A stretch of 64,000 bases of DNA, taken from NCBI GenBank assembly GCA_965231815.1, contig OZ246890.1, positions 1,302,001 through 1,366,000 on the forward strand, read 5' to 3'. This document shows positions 45,217-53,704 of the stretch, in pieces. The stretch's first letter is position 1; every line of letters starts with the position of its first letter. Under the pieces are notes generated by a model. That model did no database searches. It was not told where the DNA came from and saw only the letters and a list, made by a program, of their open reading frames with translations. Source of the DNA: JAPPFW01 sp965231815. GTDB taxonomy: Bacteria > Actinomycetota > Acidimicrobiia > Spongiisociales > Spongiisociaceae. The position numbers and the translations under genes were made by a program.

Positions 45217-45579
45217 ATGTCACCGTCAACCTTGACCTACCGTTCCGCCGCCAGGGATCTCTTGTCCCAGGGGGTCGAGGAACTCAGAGCGGGGGACCCC
45301 CGCCAAGCTTCAGAGAAGGGATGGGGAGCGGCCGCCCAGATCATCAAAGCGGTGGCCTCCGATCGCGGTTGGAAACATCACAGCCACGCCGCCCTCTTCG
45401 GAATCGTGGACAGGCTTGAGGAGGAGACCGGAGATAGCTCTCTCCAGTTACTGTTCGCAAGCGCCAACGCCCTCCACCAGAACTTCTACGAGAACTTCGG
45501 AAGCGCCCGGTACGTTGCAGAGGGCTTGCGAGGTGTGGCCAACCTTCTGGACAAACTCGAGCCGCTCTTCGAGTCGTAG
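45217..45579 (+). CDS. PaREP1/HEPN-like family protein
   Basis: A 120-residue helical protein resembling the PaREP1 family (HEPN superfamily): LTYRSAARDLLSQGVEELRAGD, then PRQASEKGWGAAAQIIKAVA and a late SANALHQNFYENF. The GWGAAAQ and LHQNFYEN segments are the diagnostic parts. The ATG at 45217 is preceded by GGAGGTGA; the frame opens four codons earlier. No partner is directly adjacent on its strand. PaREP1 proteins are mostly known from archaea and thermophiles; their function is unclear, with RNA binding or toxin-like roles proposed for HEPN relatives. Confidence 0.7.
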   Translation: MSPSTLTYRSAARDLLSQGVEELRAGDPRQASEKGWGAAAQIIKAVASDRGWKHHSHAALFGIVDRLEEETGDSSLQLLFASANALHQNFYENFGSARYVAEGLRGVANLLDKLEPLFES

Positions 45580-45624
45580 ACCCGATTCTTCAGGGATCGG
45601 GTTCGGCAGACCAAAGGATTGGAA

Positions 45625-45657
45625 CCATAATCACACCCTGACCAGGCAATACAACTG
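45625..45657 (-). repeat. 33-bp fragment of the dispersed 207-bp repeat
   Basis: This segment matches the reverse complement of the repeat after nuoN at 28 of 33 positions by eye (core CACCCTGACCAGG). It lies 45 bp after the PaREP1-like stop and upstream of the Phd/VapC pair. No other part of the element is visible here. Confidence 0.6.
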
Positions 45658-45695
45658 TAAGCACTGTCGGAGCAAATATTTACCGAGTGGTATCA

Positions 45696-45729
45696 TGTGG
45701 CTACAGTTGGCTTCGAGATTATAGCCACA
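45696..45729. promoter_or_regulatory. Inverted repeat upstream of phd/vapC, candidate autoregulatory operator
   Basis: TGTGGCTA (45696-45703) and TAGCCACA (45722-45729) are perfect 8-bp inverted arms separated by 18 bp, ending 19 bp before the antitoxin ATG. Phd-type antitoxins repress their own promoter by binding such palindromes. Confidence 0.55.
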
Positions 45730-45748
45730 GACCGAAGAAGGGTGCGAG

Positions 45749-46009
45749 ATGCCGGAAGTCGGGATCAGGATGCTGAGAGACAACCTGAGCCGTTACATCA
45801 GCAGGGCGCGGGAGGGCGAGGAGGTGGTGGTCACCGACCACGGTAAAGCAGTGGCCCGTATCGTGCCCCTCGGTCGGCCGGGCCTGCTCGAGCGACTCGT
45901 AGCTGAAGGGGTGGTCACGCCTCCCGTCGAAAGGGAACGGACCCCGCTCCGCAGGCGGGTCACACCCACAGCTCCCGTGTCCCCCCTGGTCGTCGAAGAT
46001 CGGCGGTGA
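45749..46009 (+). CDS. Phd/YefM-family antitoxin
   Basis: An 86-residue antitoxin with the typical N-terminal DNA-binding fold: VGIRMLRDNLSRYISRAREGEEVVVTDHGKAVARIVPL. The C-terminal Arg/Pro/Val-rich tail should wrap the toxin. The stop overlaps the GTG start of the PIN toxin by four bases, as in standard TA operons, and a palindrome lies upstream. Confidence 0.9.
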   Translation: MPEVGIRMLRDNLSRYISRAREGEEVVVTDHGKAVARIVPLGRPGLLERLVAEGVVTPPVERERTPLRRRVTPTAPVSPLVVEDRR

Positions 46010-46440
46010 TCGCCTACTTCGATACGTCGGCGATCATCCCACTCCTCATCGACGAGCCTCTGTCCGATCTGGCCCACCGCGTGTGGCGCCATGCGTCGTG
46101 GGTGGCCACCGCCCGCGTGTCCTACGTCGAAGCTCGTTCCGGGCTGGCGCGTGGCTGCCGCACGGGACGTATCTCGGCGGGCGAGTTGAGGGAAGCTGTG
46201 CAGGGTCTTGAAGCCCTCCACCGCCAGATCCATCACGTAGAAATCACCGCAGACCTGGTGTCAAGAGCCGGGAACCTGGCCGAGGACGTATCCTTGAGGG
46301 CCTATGACGCCATCCAGCTTGCTGCCGCCCTCTCCCTGGACATTGACGACGTAGTCGTGCTGACCGGTGATCGACAACTCGCCATAGCGGCGCAGGCTCT
46401 CGGGCTGGCTACCATCTCCGGCCCGGAGACGTCGGCGTGA
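46006..46440 (+). CDS. VapC-like PIN-domain toxin
   Basis: A 144-residue PIN ribonuclease. The four acidic positions are visible: D in IAYFDTSAIIPLL, E in VSYVEARSGLA, D in LRAYDAIQLAAAL and D in VVLTGDRQLAIAA. Start is GTG, coupled to the antitoxin. Its TGA overlaps the GTG of hsdR by four bases, so the TA pair and hsdR may be co-transcribed and translationally linked. Confidence 0.9.
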   Translation: MIAYFDTSAIIPLLIDEPLSDLAHRVWRHASWVATARVSYVEARSGLARGCRTGRISAGELREAVQGLEALHRQIHHVEITADLVSRAGNLAEDVSLRAYDAIQLAAALSLDIDDVVVLTGDRQLAIAAQALGLATISGPETSA

Positions 46441-49400
46441 GCGCGGTTGATGAAGCAGCGTTCGAGTCTCACATAGCCAGGTGGCTGGTTGAGGGCGGCG
46501 GCTACCGGCGGGTGAAGGTCGGGGCCGCCGGGGGCGAAGCCGACTTCGACGGTATTGCCGGGGTTGACACGGCGGACCTGTTCGCCTTCATCGGAGTGAC
46601 TCAGGCTGAGCGGTGGGACCGGTTGGTGGACTCGGGGTATGGCGGAGACGAGACCCTGGCCCGGGCGAGCTTCGTCCAGCGGTTGGCTTCGCAGTTGGAC
46701 AAGCGGGGTACGGTGGATGTGCTGCGGCGGGGGGTGGTGGACCACAACGTGAAGATCGGGATGGCGTTCTTCCGACCCGCCACCGGGTTGACCTCGCAGC
46801 TGGTGGAGCGTTACGAAGCCAACGTCTTGTCGGTTACCCGCCAGTTCCGTTACGAGCCGTCGAGCAACAAGACCATCGACCTGGGTCTGTTCATCAACGG
46901 TATTCCGGTGGCCACGGCAGAGCTGAAGAACCCGTTGACCGGCCAGAGCGTCGAGCATGCCATGCTCCAGTACCGGACGGACCGCGATCCCGGGAACCGA
47001 ACCCTCCGGCGGGTGGGTATGGTGCACTTCGCGGTGGATCCTTATTCGGTGTCCATGACCACCCATCTGGCCGGGAAGCAGACCAGGTTCCTGCCGTTCA
47101 ACCAGGGTCATTGCCTCGGTGCCGGCAACCCGCCCAACCAGGACGGGCACCGCACCGCCTACCTGTGGGAACGGGTGTTGTCACGGGATTCCTGGATGGA
47201 CATTCTGGGTCGATTCATCCATATCGAGAAACCGTCCAAGGGTTCCAAGGCCCGGCCTACGGTGATCTTCCCTCGTTTCCACCAGTGGGACGCGGTGCGT
47301 CGCCTCGAGTCCGCTGCCGGATCAACCGGCGCCGGGCGCAACTATCTGGTGCAGCACTCGGCCGGGTCGGGCAAATCCAACTCCATCGCCTGGCTGGCTC
47401 ATCGATTCTCTTCCCTGCACGACGCGGAGGACCGCAAGGTGTTCGACAAGGTGGTGGTGATCACCGACCGGGTCATCCTGGATCGCCAACTCCAGGACAC
47501 CATCAGCCAGTTCGAGCACGCCATCGGGGTGGTGGAGAGGATCGACAAGGACTCCACCCAGCTGGCCGAGGCGCTGGAAGGGGAGCAGGCCCGCATCATC
47601 GTCACCACCCTCCAGAAGTTCCCGTTCGTGCTGGATAAGGTCTCGTCGCTGCCGGAGCGCACCTATGCGGTGATCGTCGACGAGGCTCATTCATCGCAGA
47701 CGGGTGAGGGGGCCAAGGAACTCCGCCGCGTGCTGGGCGCCGCCGGGGTGGATATCGACGATGGCGCCACCGACGCCGAGACGTTGCTTGCCGAAGCGGT
47801 GGCCGCACGGGGGCGCCAACCCAACCTGTCGTTCTTCGCGTTCACCGCCACCCCCAAGGGTCGGACCCTGGAGTTGTTCGGTGAACTGGGTCCCGACGGG
47901 CGGCATCAGCCCTTCCATCTCTATCCGATGCGCCAAGCCATCGAGGAGGGGTTCATCGAGGATGTGCTGGCCAACTACCTCACCTATAACCGCTACCTGA
48001 AGCTGGAGAAGACGCTCCTCGAAGACCCAAAGTACGAGACGGCGCTGGCTCGGGCGGCGCTAGCTCGCTTCATCAACCTGCACCCTCAGAACCTGGGCCA
48101 GAAGGCGGAGATCGTCGTCGAGCATTTCAGGGACAAGATCGAGCACAGGATGGCGGGAAAGGCCAAGGCGATGGTGGTCTGCTCGTCGCGTCCCCACGCG
48201 GTCCGCATGTGGAGAGCCCTCCGCAAGCACATCAACAACCACGGTCACGATCTCGGGGTGCTGGTGGCCTTCTCCGGGGAGGTGGAAGGACTCACCGAGC
48301 CCAAGGCCAACGGGTTCCCGGCGTCGGAAACCGCCACCCGGTTCGACACCGATGAGTACCGGATCATGGTGGTGGCCGAGAAGTTCCAGACCGGTTTCGA
48401 TCAGCCCAAGCTGGTGGCCATGTATGTCGATAAGACCCTCGGCGGCCTGGCCGCGGTGCAGACCCTGTCGCGCCTTAACCGCACCCATCCCGACAAGGAC
48501 GGGACATTCGTGCTGGACTTCGTGAACGACAGCGATCACATTCGCGAGGCTTTCGCCGTCTACCACGGCAAGACCGTGGCGCCGCCCACCGATCCCAACA
48601 TGCTGTTCGACGCCCGTGACGACCTGAACGACTTCCATATCCTGGACCCGGGCGAGATGAGGCAGGCTGCTGCTCTCATGTTGGGTGGCGCCGCCCACGA
48701 GCAGATACACGCCGCTATGCAGCCGGCGGTCGAACGGTTCGGAAATCTTGACGATGAGGACCAGGACGCTTTCCGGGATGCCGTCGGTCGTTTCGTGAGC
48801 GTCTACGGGTTCCTGGCCCAAATCGTCAAGTTCGCCAACGCAGATCTGGAATGTGACTACATCTACTGCCGGGCTCTGGTTCTACTCATCCGGGATAAGA
48901 TCGCCGGATGGGGTATCGACCTGGGCGACGAAGTGGAACTCACCCACCTCCGTCACGACAAGATATTCGAGGGTTCCATCCCCCTCCCCGGCGGCGAAGG
49001 CGAGGTCAAAACAATCTATTCCGGGACTGGGCCGATGACCGATCCCGACGAGGAGCACCTGTCGGAGATCATCGCCCGCATCAACGAACGCTACGGGACT
49101 GACTGGACCGACGAGGACAGTCTCGTGTTCGACGCCGCCGCGCAAGACCTGGTCAAGGACGGGAACATCCGGAACCAGGCTATCAACAACGATGAAGCCA
49201 CCTTCCGCGACCACATCTTCGCCGCGCAGTTCCAGAAGGCGCTGCTGTCCCGAATGGACCGCAACGAGAAGGTTGTCTTCGCCTACCTCGACAATCAGGA
49301 GATGCAGACCGCGGTGGCCGCCGTGTATGCAGCCAAGGTAAGGAAACAGGCGATAGTCGCCAGCCAGCAAACGTGTCCGATAGGGGACCTGCTCGGACCC

Positions 49401-49898
49401 GACCGCGAGTCCCTCTATCTCGAATACAAATCAACCCTCCGCTGGGATATCAAGCAGGGGCATAAGTCCAAGGTGATCGAAGGCGCCGCTATAAAGACCA
49501 TGGCCGGTTTCGCCAACTCCCGCTACGGCGGGACCCTCCTGATCGGGGTTGCCGACGACGGCTCGGTCTATGGCCTTGAAGACGACTACGCCACCTTCTC
49601 CAAGCGCGGCCGGATCGGCGATCGAGACCTTTGGGGCCAACACCTGCAGAACCTTGTCCGTGCCCGCCTCGGCGACTATGCCCTCTCGCTGGTTACCTGG
49701 GTCTTTCACAAGGTGGACGGCAAGTACCTAGCCCGTATCAACATCAAACCGGCCGCCCAACCCGTCTACGACACGAAAGGTGACATCAAGACCTTCTGGT
49801 GCCGCACCCCGGTAAGCACCCTCGCCATAACCGACCAAAAGGAACTGACCCCCATCATCGCCACCCGCTGGAAGGCAACAACGTCAGCCGGGTCTTAG
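46437..49898 (+). CDS. hsdR: Type I restriction endonuclease HsdR with C-terminal Schlafen AlbA_2 domain
   Basis: HsdR translocates and cuts unmodified DNA. The 1153-residue protein has a PD-(D/E)XK nuclease (TIDLGLFINGIPVATAELKNP, about residues 147-167), an SF2 motor with Walker A HSAGSGKS (about 306), DEAH in VIVDEAHSSQ (about 413) and motif VI QTLSRLNRTHP (about 674), and a helical region. From about residue 980 a second unit follows: LLGPDRESLYLEYKSTLRWD, AAIKTMAGFANSRYGGTLLIGV and DDGSVYGLEDDYATF. That is the AlbA_2/Schlafen-type domain, not part of ordinary HsdR. The gene starts at GTG overlapping the PIN toxin stop. Its TAG stop lies at the edge of a hairpin element. Confidence 0.93.
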   Translation: MSAVDEAAFESHIARWLVEGGGYRRVKVGAAGGEADFDGIAGVDTADLFAFIGVTQAERWDRLVDSGYGGDETLARASFVQRLASQLDKRGTVDVLRRGVVDHNVKIGMAFFRPATGLTSQLVERYEANVLSVTRQFRYEPSSNKTIDLGLFINGIPVATAELKNPLTGQSVEHAMLQYRTDRDPGNRTLRRVGMVHFAVDPYSVSMTTHLAGKQTRFLPFNQGHCLGAGNPPNQDGHRTAYLWERVLSRDSWMDILGRFIHIEKPSKGSKARPTVIFPRFHQWDAVRRLESAAGSTGAGRNYLVQHSAGSGKSNSIAWLAHRFSSLHDAEDRKVFDKVVVITDRVILDRQLQDTISQFEHAIGVVERIDKDSTQLAEALEGEQARIIVTTLQKFPFVLDKVSSLPERTYAVIVDEAHSSQTGEGAKELRRVLGAAGVDIDDGATDAETLLAEAVAARGRQPNLSFFAFTATPKGRTLELFGELGPDGRHQPFHLYPMRQAIEEGFIEDVLANYLTYNRYLKLEKTLLEDPKYETALARAALARFINLHPQNLGQKAEIVVEHFRDKIEHRMAGKAKAMVVCSSRPHAVRMWRALRKHINNHGHDLGVLVAFSGEVEGLTEPKANGFPASETATRFDTDEYRIMVVAEKFQTGFDQPKLVAMYVDKTLGGLAAVQTLSRLNRTHPDKDGTFVLDFVNDSDHIREAFAVYHGKTVAPPTDPNMLFDARDDLNDFHILDPGEMRQAAALMLGGAAHEQIHAAMQPAVERFGNLDDEDQDAFRDAVGRFVSVYGFLAQIVKFANADLECDYIYCRALVLLIRDKIAGWGIDLGDEVELTHLRHDKIFEGSIPLPGGEGEVKTIYSGTGPMTDPDEEHLSEIIARINERYGTDWTDEDSLVFDAAAQDLVKDGNIRNQAINNDEATFRDHIFAAQFQKALLSRMDRNEKVVFAYLDNQEMQTAVAAVYAAKVRKQAIVASQQTCPIGDLLGPDRESLYLEYKSTLRWDIKQGHKSKVIEGAAIKTMAGFANSRYGGTLLIGVADDGSVYGLEDDYATFSKRGRIGDRDLWGQHLQNLVRARLGDYALSLVTWVFHKVDGKYLARINIKPAAQPVYDTKGDIKTFWCRTPVSTLAITDQKELTPIIATRWKATTSAGS

Positions 49899-50028
49899 AG
49901 CGTGCGCGGAAAGGGTGATCATCGTCGCCTGGGTTCCTTTCGGATCGGACATAATCCCTGGTCAGCGGAGTAGCACGTTGGATCGTCGTTTGTCCGGTTC
50001 CCCAGGTCAGCAGTTTCCGCGCACGCTC
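49898..50028. mobile_element. MITE-like 131-bp hairpin with 15-bp perfect terminal inverted repeats
   Basis: GAGCGTGCGCGGAAA (49898-49912) and TTTCCGCGCACGCTC (50014-50028) are exact inverted repeats. Inside, CCTGGG pairs with CCCAGG and CGGACA with TGTCCG in matching order, so the whole unit can fold into a long imperfect hairpin. TTA flanks both ends (49895-49897 and 50029-50031 with one base offset), a possible short target duplication. No gene fits inside. A large terminator-like hairpin is the alternative view. Confidence 0.55.
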
Positions 50029-50058
50029 TTAATCAAGCCATGATATTCTCTATGAAGA

Positions 50059-50343
50059 ATGCAGTACGACAAAGCTCTCATCAGACGCATCTCTCAGGCT
50101 TCTCAGCCAGAAACGCTCGTCCCAGCCCCTCCCGGCGCCTTGGAGCAGGGCCGACAAATAGCAAACAACTACTTTGACACTTATTCCGATGAGGACTGGC
50201 GCCTCTTGCTCGGTACGCTGCATCCGGATCAGGCGGCCGGGGTGATATCCCATCGCCCCGTGGAAGACCGCAAGTGGCTTCTGACGCTCATACCGTCAGA
50301 CCGCAGAGCCACAGTCAGGCAACTCCTAGCCACCGCCGCATAG
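50059..50343 (+). CDS. Hypothetical protein, MgtE_N-like helical repeat
   Basis: I do not recognise this 94-residue protein. The second half (WRLLLGTLHPDQAAGVISHR, PVEDRKWLLTLIPSDRR) has the helix-turn-helix rhythm of MgtE N-terminal or armadillo-like repeats, in which LxxLxPxxAAxxL units alternate. The start ATG has only a weak upstream GAAG. The 3' end overlaps the DUF2335-like gene on the other strand by 29 bp. Confidence 0.5.
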   Translation: MQYDKALIRRISQASQPETLVPAPPGALEQGRQIANNYFDTYSDEDWRLLLGTLHPDQAAGVISHRPVEDRKWLLTLIPSDRRATVRQLLATAA

Positions 50344-50746
50344 ACGTCGCTAAGGCCAAAGCCTCAGCCTTGCGCTGGTTCTCGCCGTCGGCGATCATTG
50401 CAGCTTGCGATTTCTCGGCCATGGCCATGATCCTGTTAGCTCCGTCGTTAATGGTTTGGTCGTATTCCTTCAATATCCACGGTGGGGGGAGGGGTCCGGA
50501 CATGCCTGAGGTCCATACGGCCAGACTTGCTGAATCTGATGCTTCCTCGGCATCGAAGAGGACGGAGGCAAGCAATGCCATTATCTCGTCCGGCGGCGGT
50601 TCCGGTTCTGTTTTCTCGTGCCCGAATTCTGGATGCTCACCACCATCCTTGGCGGTGTGTGAGTCGTCGGATTCCTCGGTCGGGTGATTGTCCACGGCTA
50701 TGTCGAAGCTATGAACTCGGTGCCCGGGTAGCGGATCCACGTTCAT
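50315..50746 (-). CDS. DUF2335-like protein lacking the membrane helices
   Basis: A 143-residue protein whose middle, SGMSGPLPPPWILKEYDQTI, NDGANRIMAMAEKSQAAMIA, resembles DUF2335 proteins (GPLPPPxxLxxYexxxPGAADRIIxMAExQ). Those proteins normally continue into two transmembrane helices, while this one stops soon after the helix, at MRRWLGVA. It may be a soluble variant or a 3' truncation. The N-terminal third is acidic and disordered-looking. It overlaps the upstream same-strand gene by 38 bp, so a later start is possible. DUF2335 genes are often found in phage-defence neighbourhoods, but the function is unknown. Confidence 0.6.
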   Translation of the reverse strand: MNVDPLPGHRVHSFDIAVDNHPTEESDDSHTAKDGGEHPEFGHEKTEPEPPPDEIMALLASVLFDAEEASDSASLAVWTSGMSGPLPPPWILKEYDQTINDGANRIMAMAEKSQAAMIADGENQRKAEALALATSMRRWLGVA

Positions 50747-51716
50747 CCGTTGTCAATAGGCCTCCAAGGATCGGCAGGGCAATGAGATCACCAACGGATC
50801 TGAAAGCTGTCTCAGCCATCGGATCAAACCGAATGTTCTGCTCCCGAGTCCCCAGGTCAAGCATTCCGCCGACGATCGAGCCGAAGGCCGGTTTCTGTTG
50901 CTGGGCCGCAAGCCGGACTTCAAGGAGGCGCCGTAGGTCACCCCGGAGTCTGCGAGTACAACGGCGGGTCTTCTGGGCCAGATCACGAAGACTCTCTGCC
51001 AGTTCTCCGCTAATCCCACCGTTTCCTGCCGGCTCATGAGCCGGCCCAAACAGATCTCGCATTGATCTCACCATGTCGGCAAGCTCGCCGAGAGTTCCAG
51101 CGATATCCACGCAACGGTTGGCGATCGCTCGATTCGTGCCCACTTCATCGGGATTAGCTAGCGAAAACGCCACCGCCGCCCTCAACTGCTCGACCTCGAG
51201 ATCACGTATGATTCTCTCAGCTTCTAGTAGCTGTTTTGAAACACTCAGACGTGTCACCGGGAGTCGAAATGTAGCCGATTTGGTCCAATCCTTGGGTGAC
51301 ATACGGCGGGAGCCAATGTATACCAAGGCAGTCTCTCCTACTCGGTCCTTATCAGCGTTACCAAGCGGCTGCTGAGAATCAGTTGCTCCGACAGTGCGAA
51401 GACTTGCGGCGAGGTCGGTCTTTAGGGCCGCCGAAACCTCGGAGTCGTGCTGGATCTCCTCGATAAGGAGCCGGAACCCCCGCGCCTGATTTACGTATGA
51501 GCTCTTGGTGCTCGGACCAGACTCCGGAGGTTCCCGGGTGGAGGAACGGTGTTTGCTGAACCCCTGCCAGATACTCTTGAGCGCTTCGGACTTCCGGGAC
51601 TCGAGGTCTGACGCTGCTGTCTTACGAGCTGTTTCGCTTCGGGCCCAGGCCGTGTGGTGGGTGCGTCCCGTACTTTTGACGGTATCCGCCGACCTTTGCG
51701 AACGATTAGTGCTCAA
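50709..51716 (-). CDS. Hypothetical protein in the defence island
   Basis: I do not recognise this 335-residue protein. It starts at a TTG and has a Ser/Thr/Arg-rich N-terminus, then a mixed region (TALVYIGSRRMSPKDWTKSA) and a long helical segment (LEAERIIRDLEVEQLRAAVAF, LRDLAQKTRRCTRRLRGDLRRL), followed by a hydrophobic stretch FRSVGDLIALPILGGLL near the C-terminus. It overlaps the DUF2335-like gene, so the two are probably one unit. It may partner that protein. No nuclease or ATPase motif was found by eye. Confidence 0.6.
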   Translation of the reverse strand: MSTNRSQRSADTVKSTGRTHHTAWARSETARKTAASDLESRKSEALKSIWQGFSKHRSSTREPPESGPSTKSSYVNQARGFRLLIEEIQHDSEVSAALKTDLAASLRTVGATDSQQPLGNADKDRVGETALVYIGSRRMSPKDWTKSATFRLPVTRLSVSKQLLEAERIIRDLEVEQLRAAVAFSLANPDEVGTNRAIANRCVDIAGTLGELADMVRSMRDLFGPAHEPAGNGGISGELAESLRDLAQKTRRCTRRLRGDLRRLLEVRLAAQQQKPAFGSIVGGMLDLGTREQNIRFDPMAETAFRSVGDLIALPILGGLLTTDERGSATRAPSS

Positions 51717-51931
51717 GGGGCCACTTCTCCCGCTGGTTCTACCTTGACTTTACTCAAATGCGTTGGACTACGGAAGGCTAGGAATACCCCAGAGTAGGCC
51801 GATTCCCTCATGGCTCCTACGAATCCGTCTTGCGTGACCGGTGTGGTGATGAAAAGGTGTCACTGGCCGTCGGTACGATTTGCTGACGCATCAAGATACA
51901 TGCGTTGTGTTCACTTGACGGGAGGGCAGGC

Positions 51932-53704
51932 TTGGAGAACGGGCGTCAATACGGTCAAAAGGAGATCGAGTTCCGGAAGCGCTGGTACGAGGCCGGCCCA
52001 GGAGGACCCGGAGAAGTGGCCGATTTCGTGGCCCAGTTCCAGAAGGTTCCTGGAGTCATCGACAGGTACCACGTTTGCCGGATCTCCGTCGGAGCGCTAT
52101 CTCCACTTTTTGGACCTGGTGGAGGAACTCGGTCAGGACTATGCCCGGTTGGCGCAGGTAACGAGGTGGTGGGCTGATAGCGAAACTCACCGGACTGCGT
52201 TCCTAGATCCCGTCCTGGTCGATAGGTGCGACTATGCGGGGGACACTGAAGCGATACCGCCGAAAGCGCTTCGAATGAACGCCGCGGCCTTGGTGGGCAT
52301 CGCCAAACATTTGGGTAAGGCCCTACAAGAGGACGTTTCGGGAGCGGTGGACCTTCTCGCCAAAGTCGTCGCCCCCGGCCTCAACTGGAAGAAAGGGCGT
52401 CCCAGGGCGGACCTCTGGGCGGATTGGCGGGTTGAGGGATACCCTTTCGGTCTACGGCTCTGGATCAACGAACAGGGTGCCGCCATCGGGATCTTCCCAG
52501 ATCTGATAGGGCCCGGTTGGACCGCCAAGGCCCATGATGCCGTGTTGCGAGCCGGAGTGGACGGTTTCCGGATGATGCGTACCCGAAACTCCAAGTACGG
52601 TGAGAAAGTCGGGTTCATGGGCAGAGCAGGCAGCTTCATATATGGGCGCTGGTACGAACCCGAACAACTCGGTGACCTTGATCTGAGATCCGAAGTTGTA
52701 GAGGTGGCGACCATGGCAAGGCCTCTGCTGGAGGATCTGATAAGCCTGGCCAAGCGTGAGGTTCCGGACGATTCGCCGGAACCGCAACCGCATCCCCCAC
52801 GTCCTCCAGAGGAGGATCCTCTCGACGTAGCTGCCAAGGATCTGCTGGTCGAACGTAGCTTCCTCGACGACATAAAGGCGTTGCTGGAGGACAAGGGCCA
52901 GGTGATCCTCTACGGGCCTCCCGGAACGGGCAAGACCTATCTGGCTCAGAGACTGGCCAAGGCCATGGCCCCGGACTCTCGTGATCGCACCCTGGTTCAA
53001 TTCCACCCCTCTACCTCCTACGAGGACTTCTTCGAGGGTTACCGACCGGAGGAGGGCCGGGATGGGCAAATCGTCTACCGGATGACACCAGGTCCCTTGG
53101 CACGGATGGCCGCACGGGCCGCCGAGTACCCGCATCGTCGCCAGGTGATGGTCATCGACGAGATAAACCGCGCCAACCTGCCCCGAGCTCTGGGGGAGTT
53201 GCTGTTCCTGTTCGAGTATCGGGATGAGCGGGTATCCACCCTGTACCGGCCTGATGAGGAGTTCGAGTTACCGGAATCTCTATGGTTCGTCGGCACCATG
53301 AACACCGCCGACCGCTCCATCGCCCTTGTCGACGCCGCCCTGCGCAGGCGTTTCCACTTCGTTCCGTTCTTCCCGGATCGGGGCCCCACCGTGGGTTTGC
53401 TGGAGCGCTGGCTGGAGCGGGAAGAGCAGCCCAGTGGGTGGCCGAACTCGTGAAGATGGTCAACCGGGAATTGACGGAGGCAGTCGGCGCCGATCTGCAG
53501 GTGGGCGCCAGCCACTTCATGAAGACGGGTTACGGACCGAACGCGGATACCGATGATGCCCTGTTGAGACGGATCTGGGAGTACAACATCGAGCCGCTCA
53601 TCGAGGACCAACTCTTCGGTGACCCCGGTCGGATCGAACACTTCAGGTTCAGCAGCGTGGTTGCCCGATATCGCTCATCCACCGATGCGCAAGTAGTGGA
53701 ATGA
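51932..53704 (+). pseudogene. mcrB: McrB-type GTPase of a modification-dependent restriction system, frameshifted
   Basis: McrB is the AAA+ GTPase that recognises methylcytosine DNA and drives McrC. The best start is a TTG at 51932 with GGAGG six bases upstream; it opens ENGRQYGQKEIEFRKRWYEA in frame 2. Near 52060-52085 the coding signal moves to frame 0 (SERYLHFLDLVEELGQDY onward) and continues through Walker A GPPGTGKT, Walker B VMVIDEINRANLPRALGE and FVGTMNTADRSIALVDAALRRRF. Near 53430 it returns to frame 2 for the C-terminus (WVAELVKMVNRELTEAVGAD to the TGA at 53704, overlapping mcrC). The second shift is clear; the first is an inference. As it stands the product would lack the last 90 residues. 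Confidence 0.85.
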
